Of a stretch of 64,000 bases of DNA, positions 44,664 through 53,233 are shown piece after piece. Under the pieces are notes generated by a model. The model searched no databases and had not been told where the DNA came from. It was given only the letters and a program-made list of their open reading frames with translations. Position numbers and translations under genes: made by a program. Position 1 is the stretch's first letter. Each line of letters opens with the position of its first letter. The stretch is from Qipengyuania flavescens (lineage in GTDB: Bacteria > Pseudomonadota > Alphaproteobacteria > Sphingomonadales > Sphingomonadaceae), in NCBI RefSeq assembly GCF_029688735.1, contig NZ_JARULD010000002.1:620001-684000 (forward strand), written 5' to 3'.

Positions 44664-45721
44664 ACGCGCCGGTGACGCATAGTGCCACGCTGCGTGCGGT
44701 CGATTTCGGCGATTCAGTCGAACTCGCACGGATCGAGCGGTTCGTAGCCGAGAACGGCGGCAGCGTCTTCCAACGCCCGCTGTGGCTTTCCGCCATTGCA
44801 GAGGGCACCAGCAATCAGGCGCACGGGATCGTCGTCGAGCGGGGGACGACCCTGTCGGGGTGGCTGCCGCTCACATTAGTCCACTCGCCGCTGTTCGGGC
44901 GGGCGCTGGTATCGAGCGGGTTCGGGGTCGGCGGCGGGATGCTGGTTTCGCGCGAGCGCGACGTCGATCTCCTCGCCCAGGCTGCCACCGAACTCGCCCA
45001 GCGGCTGTGTGTCCCTAGCATCGAATTACGGCATGCGGTTGCGCCCCGCGATTGGGACACGATCGCGGGCAAGCACGCCAATTTCGCGCGCGATCTTGCG
45101 GAAGACGACGAAGCCCAATTGCTCGCCATCCCGCGCAAGGCGAGGGCGGAAGTGCGCAAGGGTCTCGCCAACGATCTGACCATCACCGTCGGCAGCAGCG
45201 AGCAGGACCGCGCTGCGCATTATGCCGTCTATGCCGAAAGCGTGCACAATCTCGGGACGCCGGTCTTCCCGCGCAGCCTGTTCGATGCGGTGCTCGACCG
45301 GTTCGGCGCCGATGCCGATATCCTCACCGTGAGTCACGGCGGGAGACCGACCGCGAGCGTACTGTCGCTCTATCATAACGGCACCGTGATGCCCTTCTGG
45401 GGTGGCGGGACCTTTGCCGCCCGCGGCCTCCGCGCGAACGAGCGCATGTACTACGAGTTGATGCTCCACGCCCGGCGCAAGGGCTGCGCGCGCTTCGACT
45501 TCGGCCGCTCCAAGACCGGGAGTGGGCCCTTCAGCTTCAAGAAGAACTGGGGCTTTGAGCCCGAACCGCTGGTCTACCGCAGCTGGAGCGCGCCGGGCAG
45601 CGAGGCGCGCAATATCGACCCGACCGATGCGGGCTATTCCGCCAAGATCGAATTGTGGAAGCGGCTGCCGCTAACGCTCGCCAACCGGATCGGCCCTGCC
45701 ATAGCGCGCGGTCTCGGTTGA
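44660..45721 (+). CDS. XrtA-associated FemAB family protein
   Basis: 353-residue protein of the FemAB/GNAT-fold group (TIGR03019 as I recall). Family features are ENGGSVFQRPLWLSAIAEG, LLAIPRKARAEVRKGL, and the C-terminal KGCARFDFGRSKTGSGPFSF. FemAB enzymes add amino acids to peptidoglycan from aminoacyl-tRNA; in XrtA loci the role is unknown and may be adding an aminoacyl or acyl group to the polysaccharide or to the exosortase substrate. Start overlaps the deacetylase stop (ATGA). It is a distant cousin of the GNAT at 33722-34711. Confidence 0.88.
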   Translation: MNAPVTHSATLRAVDFGDSVELARIERFVAENGGSVFQRPLWLSAIAEGTSNQAHGIVVERGTTLSGWLPLTLVHSPLFGRALVSSGFGVGGGMLVSRERDVDLLAQAATELAQRLCVPSIELRHAVAPRDWDTIAGKHANFARDLAEDDEAQLLAIPRKARAEVRKGLANDLTITVGSSEQDRAAHYAVYAESVHNLGTPVFPRSLFDAVLDRFGADADILTVSHGGRPTASVLSLYHNGTVMPFWGGGTFAARGLRANERMYYELMLHARRKGCARFDFGRSKTGSGPFSFKKNWGFEPEPLVYRSWSAPGSEARNIDPTDAGYSAKIELWKRLPLTLANRIGPAIARGLG

Positions 45722-45735
45722 ACTCGGCGCTGGCT

Positions 45736-46959
45736 ATGGGCGACATCCTGTTCCTCGCGCACCGAGTACCGTTCCCGCCCGATCGTGGAGACAAGATACG
45801 CTCCCACCACCTCCTCAAGGGGCTTGCGCGCCTTGGACCGGTGCATGTCGGAACTTTTGCGGAGAACGATAGCGATCTGGCGCAAAAGGGCGCGCTGGCC
45901 GAAATCGCCAAGACTCATGCCTTGATCGAGCGCAGCAAACCGCTGCCGCTTGCCGGCATCCAGGCGGTGCTCGCCAGCAAGCCGATAAGCCTTGCGGCAT
46001 TCGAGCATGAGGCCATGCGTCGCTACGTCCACAAGACCCTCGGCAATCATCGCATCGATACGATCTTCGTATTCTCTGGGCAGATGGGGCAATACATCCC
46101 TGACGATTATCACGGCCATGTCGTGATCGATCTGTGCGACGTCGATAGCGCCAAATTTGCCGCCTATGCCGAGGCTGGAGAGCGAAAGTGGCTCAACGGT
46201 CGCGAGGCGCGGCTGCTGGCGCGCGAAGAGGCGCGACTTGCCCATCGCGCCGACCGCCTGCTGCTGATCAGTAGCGCCGAGGCGAATGTGCTCTCGGCCA
46301 ATCTCGACAATCTGTCCGGCACGGACATCCGCCCGCTCGGCAACGGGATCGACGCCGATTTCTTCGATCCGATCGGCGTGGCCGGTCAGGAGGAGCTGGT
46401 CGAGGCCGAGGACCCGCAGATCGTCTTCACCGGACAGATGGACTACGCGCCCAATATCGCGGCTGCCGAATGGATGATCGACGCGGTCATGCCGAAACTG
46501 CGCAAGCGCTTCTCGCGCGCCCGCTTCCATATCGTGGGCCGGGCGCCGACGGCTGCGTTGAAAGCTCGCCACGGTGAAGCGGGGACGCGTGTATGGGGCG
46601 AAGTGCCCGACGTACGCCCGTTCCTGAAAGCCGCCGATGTCGTGGCGGCACCGCTGATGATCGCGCGGGGCGTCCAGAACAAGGTGCTCGAAGCCATGGC
46701 GATGGCGCGACCGGTGCTGCTGACGCCGGGCGCGGCGAACGGCATCGATGCGACAAGCGATGTGCATTTCGCCGTCATCAAGCCCGATCCCGATCTGTGG
46801 GTCGAGCGGATCGAACGGCTTGCGACCGATGGGGCGATGGCACACGGCATGGGGGCGGCGGCGCGCCGGTTCGTGGTCGAGACCATGAGCTGGGATAGCG
46901 TCTACGCGCAGCTTCCTCAGATAATCTCTCCAGAGAAGGCGGGGCAAGATGCCGCCTGA
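45736..46959 (+). CDS. XrtA-system glycosyltransferase (TIGR03087-like)
   Basis: 407-residue GT-B glycosyltransferase family 4-like protein. It starts DILFLAHRVPFPPDRGDKIR, a strong marker of the exosortase A-associated glycosyltransferase group, and has the C-terminal donor-binding region VFTGQMDYAPNIAA, ADVVAAPLMIARGVQNKVLE and MAMARPVLLTPGA. It should add a sugar to the lipid-linked repeat unit on the cytoplasmic face. ATG 45736 matches the family start; TTG 45718, overlapping the previous stop codon (TTGA), is in frame and would suit this operon's coupling style. Confidence 0.9.
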   Translation: MGDILFLAHRVPFPPDRGDKIRSHHLLKGLARLGPVHVGTFAENDSDLAQKGALAEIAKTHALIERSKPLPLAGIQAVLASKPISLAAFEHEAMRRYVHKTLGNHRIDTIFVFSGQMGQYIPDDYHGHVVIDLCDVDSAKFAAYAEAGERKWLNGREARLLAREEARLAHRADRLLLISSAEANVLSANLDNLSGTDIRPLGNGIDADFFDPIGVAGQEELVEAEDPQIVFTGQMDYAPNIAAAEWMIDAVMPKLRKRFSRARFHIVGRAPTAALKARHGEAGTRVWGEVPDVRPFLKAADVVAAPLMIARGVQNKVLEAMAMARPVLLTPGAANGIDATSDVHFAVIKPDPDLWVERIERLATDGAMAHGMGAAARRFVVETMSWDSVYAQLPQIISPEKAGQDAA

Positions 46960-47938
46960 CATTGCTCTCGATACGGCGCCTGCAAGGGCGTGGAGCAGTC
47001 GCTTGAGCCAGCTCGCGCTGGTCTGGCTGCTGCTGTTTGTCGTGACCTCCGAGGAGTGGGCGCAGATGGCCCACCAGTGGTGGAATATCGACACTTACAG
47101 CCACATCCTGCTGATCCCGGCGATACTCGCCTGGCTGGTATGGATCAAGCGAGACGAACTCGCTGCGCTGGTCCCCGAAGGCTGGTGGCCGGCTCTTGCG
47201 TGGTTCGGTGCGGGCTTCCTCGTTTGGCTCGGCGGTCGCGCGCTCGATATCAACCTGTTCGCACAGGCTGGCGCGGTAATGACCTTCCAGGGTGCCGCCA
47301 TCGCGCTGCTGGGCTTGCGGGTCAGCCTTATCCTCGCGCTGCCTATCGCCTACTCGTGCTTCCTGGTGCCTTTCGGCGACGAGATCATTCCTCAGCTGCA
47401 GACCATTACCGCGCATCTCGCGACATGGCTCACGCAAGCGAGTGGCGTCGCCATGGTGTCCGACGGCATCTATATCGACACGCCGGCCGGCCTCTTCATC
47501 GTGGCGGAAGCCTGTTCAGGCGTGAAATTCCTGATCGCAATGGTGGCGCTCGGCACACTCGTCGCCTTCACCTGCTTCGAAAGCTGGACTCGCCGTGCTT
47601 GGCTCATGCTCGCCTGCATCGTCGTGCCGATTATCGCCAACGGCATTCGCGCCTGGGCGACGATCTTCATCGCGCAATACGTCGGCGCGGAAGCCGCCGG
47701 GAGCTTCGATCACATCGTCTACGGCTGGTTCTTTTTCGGCATTGTGATTGCGCTCGTCCTCGGCATGGCCTGGCGCTGGTTCGAGCGTGACCCGGAAGAC
47801 GCCGGCTGGTCGCTCGCCGAGATCGAGGCGATGCCGGCCGTCGCGGCGCTCGAGCGAAAGACCATGTCGGCGACCTTCATCGTCGCCATCATGCTCGTCG
47901 TCGCAATCGCCTTTGCCGCCGTCGCGCACCTCGGCTAG
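46949..47938 (+). CDS. xrtA: Exosortase A
   Basis: Polytopic inner-membrane cysteine transpeptidase-like enzyme that is thought to process PEP-CTERM proteins. All three catalytic residues are present: Cys189 in EACSGVKFLIAM, Arg234 in NGIRAWAT and His255 in FDHIVYGWFF. Roughly eight membrane helices are predicted in 329 residues. Many XrtA proteins carry a fused C-terminal EpsI (DUF3485) domain of ~180 residues; here the protein ends shortly after its last helix (AFAAVAHLG) and no EpsI gene follows. It overlaps the glycosyltransferase gene by 11 bp. Confidence 0.93.
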   Translation: MPPDIALDTAPARAWSSRLSQLALVWLLLFVVTSEEWAQMAHQWWNIDTYSHILLIPAILAWLVWIKRDELAALVPEGWWPALAWFGAGFLVWLGGRALDINLFAQAGAVMTFQGAAIALLGLRVSLILALPIAYSCFLVPFGDEIIPQLQTITAHLATWLTQASGVAMVSDGIYIDTPAGLFIVAEACSGVKFLIAMVALGTLVAFTCFESWTRRAWLMLACIVVPIIANGIRAWATIFIAQYVGAEAAGSFDHIVYGWFFFGIVIALVLGMAWRWFERDPEDAGWSLAEIEAMPAVAALERKTMSATFIVAIMLVVAIAFAAVAHLG

Positions 47939-47949
47939 GACGCCGGCCC

Positions 47950-49848
47950 ATGTGCGGGATCGCGGGTATTTTCCATTACGAGACGGTGAAGCCGGTCGAT
48001 CCCAAACGGGTCGAGGCCATGACGAATGCGCTCGCACATCGCGGCCCGGACGGCGCGGGCGTCTGGACCGCCCCGGGCGTCGGCCTTGGCCATCGGCGGT
48101 TGTCGATCATCGATCTGGCCGGATCGCCCCAGCCGATGCATTCGGCGGACGGGCGCGCGGTCATCGTCTTCAACGGCGAAATTTACAATTACCGCGAACT
48201 GCGCCGCGAGTTGGAGCAGGGCGGGGCGCAATTTCGCACCGATGGCGATACGGAGACGATACTCGCCGCGTGGCAGAAGTGGGGGCCGCGCTGCCTCGAA
48301 CGGCTCGACGGCATGTTCGCCTTCGCGCTCTACAATTGCGGGACCCGGCAGCTGTTTCTCGCCCGCGACCGGCTCGGAGTGAAACCGCTCTACATCGCGG
48401 AATTGCCGGGAGGCGCGCTGGCCTTTGCTAGTGAGCTCAAGGGCCTGCTGGCCAATCCGCTGCTCAGGCGGACGATCGACCCTCTGGCGATCGAGGATTT
48501 CATGACCTGGGGCTATGTGCCGGATCACCGCGCGATTCTGCGCGGCGTTCGCAAGCTTCCGGCGGGGCACTACCAATTGCTGGAGCACGGTCGCACCCCG
48601 GCTTTGCCGGTGCAGTGGTGGGACGTGAGCTTCGCCGAGCGGTCGAGGGGTTCGCAGCAGAATTACTCAGCCGAGCTGCTCCACCTGATACGCGAAGGCG
48701 TGACCAGCCGGATGGTCGCCGACGTGCCGCTGGGCGCCTTTCTCTCGGGCGGGGTAGACAGTTCATCCGTCGTCGCGCTGATGAGCGAAGCAAGCGCGCA
48801 GCCGGTCACCAGTTGCTCCATCGGCTTCGACGTGGCGGGCGTGGACGAGACGGCGCATGCCCGAAAAGTGGCGGAGCTATTCGCCACCGATCATCACGAG
48901 CGCATCGTATCGGCCGACCAGTTCGAGGAGATCGATCGCATCGCGGGCATATTCGACGAGCCGTTTGCCGATGCGAGCGCTCTGCCGACGTTGCGCGTAT
49001 GCGAGCTGGCGCGAGAGCATGTAACGGTGGCGCTATCCGGCGACGGGGCGGACGAAGCGCTGGCAGGATACCGCCGCCAGCTATTCCACGCGCGTGAAGA
49101 GCAGGCTCGCGCAGTCCTGCCGCAAACCCTGCGCGAACCGGTGTTCGGTGCACTTGGAAGCATCTGGCCAAAGGCCGACTGGGCGCCACGTCCGCTGAGA
49201 GCCAAGGCGACTCTGCTCTCGCTCGCCCAGAGCGGCGAGGCCGGCTACGCGCGCGCGCTCGCCATTCTCGCGCCCGAGCAAAGAACCGCGCTCTATGGTG
49301 AGGCGATGATCCGTGACCGCGGTGAATATCGCGCGGAACAGCCGTTCGAGAAACTGATGCGCGAGGCTCCGGCGCGTAGCGGGCTAGACCGCGCACAATA
49401 TGCCGATCTCAAGTTCTGGCTGCCCGGCGACATCCTGACCAAGACCGACCGTACGAGCATGGCCGTCGGCCTCGAGGCGCGCGAGCCCTTGCTCGACCAC
49501 CGCTTCATCGAATTTGCCGCGCGCCTGCCACATCGGCAGCGTTTTCGCGGCACGACGGGCAAGTGGCTGATGAAGCACACGATGGAACGCTATCTGCCGG
49601 ACGACATCCTCTATCGGCCGAAGCAGGGGTTCGTGACACCGATCGCCGAATGGTTCCGCGGGCCGCTGGCGGATGCGGCGCGCTCGGTCGCGTCGAGCGA
49701 GCTTCTGGTCGGAAGCGGATGGTTTGCCCGCAAGCCACTCGCGCAACTGGCCGAAGCGCATATCGCCGGCCGGTCCGACAACAGCCGTGTGTTGTGGCAA
49801 TTGTTGATGCTGGAACGCTCGCTGCGCCACCTCAAGCCCAGCGGCTGA
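47950..49848 (+). CDS. XrtA-system amidotransferase 1 (asparagine synthase-like)
   Basis: 632-residue glutamine-hydrolysing amidotransferase (TIGR03108 group as I recall). The N-terminal Ntn glutaminase begins MCGIAGIF with catalytic Cys2 and has RLSIIDLAGSPQPMHS and NGEIYNY. The synthetase domain has the pyrophosphate loop LSGGVDSSSVVAL. The partner substrate is probably a carboxylated sugar or acyl group of the exopolysaccharide, converted to the amide, rather than free aspartate; this is inference from the locus. Last gene of the plus arm; it converges on zapE with 7 bp between stops. Confidence 0.92.
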   Translation: MCGIAGIFHYETVKPVDPKRVEAMTNALAHRGPDGAGVWTAPGVGLGHRRLSIIDLAGSPQPMHSADGRAVIVFNGEIYNYRELRRELEQGGAQFRTDGDTETILAAWQKWGPRCLERLDGMFAFALYNCGTRQLFLARDRLGVKPLYIAELPGGALAFASELKGLLANPLLRRTIDPLAIEDFMTWGYVPDHRAILRGVRKLPAGHYQLLEHGRTPALPVQWWDVSFAERSRGSQQNYSAELLHLIREGVTSRMVADVPLGAFLSGGVDSSSVVALMSEASAQPVTSCSIGFDVAGVDETAHARKVAELFATDHHERIVSADQFEEIDRIAGIFDEPFADASALPTLRVCELAREHVTVALSGDGADEALAGYRRQLFHAREEQARAVLPQTLREPVFGALGSIWPKADWAPRPLRAKATLLSLAQSGEAGYARALAILAPEQRTALYGEAMIRDRGEYRAEQPFEKLMREAPARSGLDRAQYADLKFWLPGDILTKTDRTSMAVGLEAREPLLDHRFIEFAARLPHRQRFRGTTGKWLMKHTMERYLPDDILYRPKQGFVTPIAEWFRGPLADAARSVASSELLVGSGWFARKPLAQLAEAHIAGRSDNSRVLWQLLMLERSLRHLKPSG

Positions 49849-49855
49849 GCCCGGT

Positions 49856-50971
49856 TCAGTCGGCGAAGCCGTGGCCGCGCGCCATGTATTCGGTGCTTTG
49901 CATTTCCTTGAGGCGGCTGACGGTACGCTCGAACTCGAACGACCCTTCGCCCTTGGTGTAGAGGTCCTCCGGCTCGGCGGCAGCGGTGGCGAACAGCTTG
50001 ACGTTGTTCTCGTAGAGCGCGTCGACGAGCTTGGTGAAGCGGATCGCCTCGTTCTGGTTGTCAGGCGACATGGCCGGGATGCCGACCACGATCACGCTGT
50101 GATAGGCATGGGCGATCGCGAGATAGTCGGCGGCGCCGCGGTTCTCGCCGCACAGCCGCTTGAAGCTGAAGACGGCGACCCCCTTGAGGCTCTTTGGCAC
50201 ATGCAGCATCCGCCCGCCGCCGAGGTCGAGCGTACCCGACGGCACGTGCTCGGCGTCCTCCGGCTTGTAATCGGTGAGGCGGAAGAACGCCTCGCGCACC
50301 TGCGCGGTCGCCTCGTCGCCGAGCGGCGAGTGCCAGGTGTCGATATCCCCGAGCCGGTCGAGCCGGTAGTCGGTCGGACCGTTGAGCGGCAGCACATCGA
50401 ATTCGGCTTCGACCAGGTCGATGAAGGGCAGGAAGAGCGAGCGGTTGAGGCCGTCCTTGTAGAGATCGCGGGGAGGGCGGTTGCTGGTTGTGACCACAGC
50501 TAGCCCCTCGTCGCAGATCAGCGCGGTGAACAACCGGCTCATGATCGCAGCATCGGCCGTGTTGGTGACGACCATCTCGTCGAAGGCAAGGCAGCGGACG
50601 TCCTTGGCAATGTCGCGCGCGACTTTGCCTGTCGGATCGCCCGGATCGGTTTCGCGCCGCTCGCGCATGCGGCGGTCGACCTCGAGCATGAACTCGTGGA
50701 AATGGACGCGGCGCTTCTGCTCGATCTCCAGCGTCTCGACGAACAGGTCCATCAGCATCGACTTGCCGCGACCGACGCCGCCCCACATGTAGACGCCCTG
50801 CGGCCGCGTTTTCCTGGCCCGGAACAGCTGCGAGATGATGCCGCCGGGGGAGTCCGCCTGCAATTCGCGTTGCAACCGATCGAGCCGTTCGGCAGCGCGG
50901 CGCTGGTCCGGGTCCGAGCGCAGCTCGCCGGCTTCGACTAGCCGCTCGTAACGCGCGAGCATGCCGCTCAT
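49856..50971 (-). CDS. zapE: Cell division protein ZapE (AFG1-like ATPase)
   Basis: 371-residue AFG1/ZapE-family P-loop ATPase, linked to FtsZ ring stability in E. coli and to mitochondrial protein quality control in eukaryotes. Walker A is GVGRGKSMLMD (residue ~64), Walker B is VRCLAFDEMVVTN, and VVTTSNRPPRDLYKDGLN is the characteristic sensor region. The frame is open to 51094, but ATG 50971 matches family N-termini and overlaps the stop of the thioesterase gene (ATGA). Cytoplasmic. Confidence 0.94.
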   Translation of the reverse strand: MSGMLARYERLVEAGELRSDPDQRRAAERLDRLQRELQADSPGGIISQLFRARKTRPQGVYMWGGVGRGKSMLMDLFVETLEIEQKRRVHFHEFMLEVDRRMRERRETDPGDPTGKVARDIAKDVRCLAFDEMVVTNTADAAIMSRLFTALICDEGLAVVTTSNRPPRDLYKDGLNRSLFLPFIDLVEAEFDVLPLNGPTDYRLDRLGDIDTWHSPLGDEATAQVREAFFRLTDYKPEDAEHVPSGTLDLGGGRMLHVPKSLKGVAVFSFKRLCGENRGAADYLAIAHAYHSVIVVGIPAMSPDNQNEAIRFTKLVDALYENNVKLFATAAAEPEDLYTKGEGSFEFERTVSRLKEMQSTEYMARGHGFAD

Positions 50972-51435
50972 CGCGGGGTCGGGCGGCGGTGCATCTTCTT
51001 CACGATGCCGGAGAAGCTTGCGACGGTGTGATCCTCCTGCTCGACGGTGCCGCGCACGAACACCATGCTGCCGGTCTCGCGTACGATCTCGCACACCGCA
51101 TCGAGCGGGCGGTCGGGCTGGCCGCCGCCGACGAACTGGGTGGAAAGCTCGACCGTCACCGACGGTCCGGCATTCCCGCTACCGATCGTGTGCATGGTCG
51201 TGAACAGGCTGATGTCGATCAGCGAGAGCGTGACTGCGCCATGGATGATGCCCTGCAGGTTTTCGTGCCGCCGTTCCGGGAACATGCGCAGCCGCGCCTT
51301 GCCGTCATCATCGATGCGCGTGATGAGCTTGCCCATCACCGCACCGTTGAACAGCGACTGATCCTTCAGGTTCCAGTGCCGCCAGCCCGGATTGTCCGGG
51401 TCGGGCCCGTGATCGAAGACCTCGTCCGGCAGCAC
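50968..51435 (-). CDS. PaaI family thioesterase
   Basis: Hotdog-fold thioesterase of 155 residues. The PaaI/4HBT signature is RHENLQGIIHGAVTLSLID, where the HGG-type Gly/His and Asp residues form the active site; VTVELSTQFVGGG is the following strand pair. The start is GTG 51435, one base before the sdhB stop codon at 51437-51439 on the same strand. ATGA coupling to zapE follows. The acyl-CoA or acyl-ACP substrate is unknown; position beside sdhB suggests no specific pathway. Confidence 0.88.
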   Translation of the reverse strand: MLPDEVFDHGPDPDNPGWRHWNLKDQSLFNGAVMGKLITRIDDDGKARLRMFPERRHENLQGIIHGAVTLSLIDISLFTTMHTIGSGNAGPSVTVELSTQFVGGGQPDRPLDAVCEIVRETGSMVFVRGTVEQEDHTVASFSGIVKKMHRRPTPR

Positions 51436-51436
51436 G

Positions 51437-52219
51437 TCAGATCGCGCGTTCGGCGATCATCTTCTTGGTTTCGGCGATCGCCTTGGCCGGCGAAAGGCCC
51501 TTGGGGCACACGTTCGCGCAGTTCATGATCGTGTGGCAGCGATAGAGTCGGAACGGGTCCTCCAGCTGGTCGAGCCGCTCGCCGGTCATCTCGTCGCGGC
51601 TGTCGGCCAGCCAGCGATAGGCTTGCAGCAGGATCGCCGGGCCGAGGAACTTGTCGCTGTTCCACCAATAGCTGGGGCAGGCGGTCGAGCAGCAGGCGCA
51701 CAGGATGCACTCGTAAAGCCCGTCGAGCTGCTCACGCTGCTCGGGCGACTGGAGACGTTCCTTGCCGCTCGGCGTGGTCGAAACGGTCTGCAGCCAGGGG
51801 CGGATGCTGGCATATTGCGCGTAGAAATGCGTGAAATCGGGCACGAGATCCTTGATCACGTCCATGCTCGGCAGCGGGGTGATGCGGATTTCGCCCTTGA
51901 GATCCTCGATCGCCGTGGTGCAGGCGAGGCCGTTCTTGCCATTGAGGTTCATCGAGCACGAGCCGCAAATGCCTTCGCGGCAGGAGCGGCGGAAGGTCAG
52001 CGTCGGATCGATTTCGTTCTTGATCTTGAACAGCGCGTCGAGGACCATAGGCCCGCAATCGTCGAGGTCGAGCTCGAACGTGTCGTAGCGCGGGTTTTCG
52101 CCGGTGTCGGGATCGTAGCGGTAGATCTTGAACTTGCGAATGCGAGAACCGCCGTCAGCACTATGGGCGCGGCCTTTGCCGGTGATCTTCGAATTCTTGG
52201 GAAGGGTGAAGGTCGCCAT
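51437..52219 (-). CDS. sdhB: Succinate dehydrogenase iron-sulfur subunit
   Basis: Fe-S subunit of complex II (260 residues), transferring electrons from the flavoprotein to ubiquinone. The 2Fe-2S motif is [20 protein letters not shown] plus the following Cys; the 4Fe-4S and 3Fe-4S ligands are in [12 protein letters not shown] and [15 protein letters not shown]. The frame runs to 52249, but ATG 52219 ([11 protein letters not shown]) is the family start. No sdhC, sdhD or sdhA lies upstream: the adjacent gene is a divergent SDR. Downstream are a thioesterase and zapE in the same direction. Confidence 0.96.
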   Translation of the reverse strand: MATFTLPKNSKITGKGRAHSADGGSRIRKFKIYRYDPDTGENPRYDTFELDLDDCGPMVLDALFKIKNEIDPTLTFRRSCREGICGSCSMNLNGKNGLACTTAIEDLKGEIRITPLPSMDVIKDLVPDFTHFYAQYASIRPWLQTVSTTPSGKERLQSPEQREQLDGLYECILCACCSTACPSYWWNSDKFLGPAILLQAYRWLADSRDEMTGERLDQLEDPFRLYRCHTIMNCANVCPKGLSPAKAIAETKKMIAERAI

Positions 52220-52442
52220 TACGCAGTCGTTCCTGTTGCTTTCTGCCACCCATCTAGCGGTTCATGCGAGTGGCGCAAGGCCGACGATGCTGCAATTCCT
52301 GCACACTGTGTCCAACAGGATCGAAGACATGGACCGCATGGACCACAGTCCAAGGCGGAAAAAAGCGAGATTGCGAAAATGGCCGAATTCTGCGGGGGGT
52401 CTAGGGAACAATCCGGACATGCAATCGGTCTAGTCCGATAGG

Positions 52443-53168
52443 ATGGACGTAGGAAAGCAAATTCACAGAGCTGCCGTGTTCGGAGCCAGCGGCGGCATCG
52501 GGCGCGCGCTTGCAGAGGCGCTGGTGAAGCAAAGCGTGGAGGTCTGGGCAGGGTGCCGTTCAGGCGATCCCGGCATTGCAGCGGCACAGCCTTTTGCCTT
52601 CGATCTCGACGATGAAACCAGCATCGCCGAGGCGGCGGACGCCATGAGCGACGCACCGCCCGACCTCGTCATCGTCGCCAGCGGCGTGCTGACACTGGAC
52701 GACGGCACCGGGCCCGAGCGCAGCTACCGCTCGCTCGATCCCGATGCGATGGCGCGCGTATTCCTACTCAACTCCATCGGCCCGGCAATCGTCGCAAAGC
52801 ACATGCTGCCGCTGTTCGACCGGAAGGAACGCTGCGTGTTCGCGGCACTATCGGCCCGCGTGGGCTCGATTTCCGACAATAGTCTCGGCGGTTGGCATAG
52901 CTATCGCGCCAGCAAGGCGGCGCTCAACATGCTGCTGAGAAACTTCGCGATCGAACTGGGTCGCACCCACAAGCAGGCCGTGATCGCCGGCCTCCATCCG
53001 GGCACGGTCGACACGCAACTATCCGAGCCGTTTCAGTCGAACCTGCCCGATGGCCAGCTCACTGCGCCGGGTGAAGCTGCTGCGAACCTGCTCGAAGTCA
53101 TCTCCAGGCTCAAGCCTTCGGACAGCGGCAAGATTTTCGATTACGCTGGCGAGGTGATCTCGGCATAG
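52443..53168 (+). CDS. SDR family oxidoreductase (C-factor-like)
   Basis: Short-chain dehydrogenase-like protein of 241 residues. The nucleotide loop is AAVFGASGGIGRALAEAL near the N-terminus; the catalytic YxxxK is in SYRASKAALNMLLRNFA; LHPGTVDTQLSEPF is the typical C-terminal-domain motif of the CsgA/C-factor-like subgroup. ATG 52443 has only weak ribosome-site support (AGG directly before it), so the true start may be a few codons away. It is divergent from sdhB over 223 bp, in which I see no clear gene. Substrate unknown. Confidence 0.88.
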   Translation: MDVGKQIHRAAVFGASGGIGRALAEALVKQSVEVWAGCRSGDPGIAAAQPFAFDLDDETSIAEAADAMSDAPPDLVIVASGVLTLDDGTGPERSYRSLDPDAMARVFLLNSIGPAIVAKHMLPLFDRKERCVFAALSARVGSISDNSLGGWHSYRASKAALNMLLRNFAIELGRTHKQAVIAGLHPGTVDTQLSEPFQSNLPDGQLTAPGEAAANLLEVISRLKPSDSGKIFDYAGEVISA

Positions 53169-53171
53169 AAA

Positions 53172-53205
53172 AACCGCCCCGCGCCGGGTGGCGCGAGGCG
53201 GTTTC
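53172..53205. terminator. Bidirectional terminator
   Basis: Nearly perfect 15-position stem (AAACCGCC-C-CGCGCC / GGCGCG-A-GGCGGTTT, one mismatch) with loop GGGT, in the 65-bp gap between the convergent SDR and M10 protease genes. T-rich flanks occur on both strands (AAAA before the left arm, TTTCGTTTC at the right), so it should act in both directions. Confidence 0.75.
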
Positions 53206-53233
53206 GTTTCAAGCGGTTTCAACCCGTCTCGGA

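Noticed and set aside
52128-52433. 101-codon plus-strand ORF between sdhB and the SDR
   Set aside because: Overlaps the sdhB start on the other strand and runs into the SDR leader; no family resemblance.
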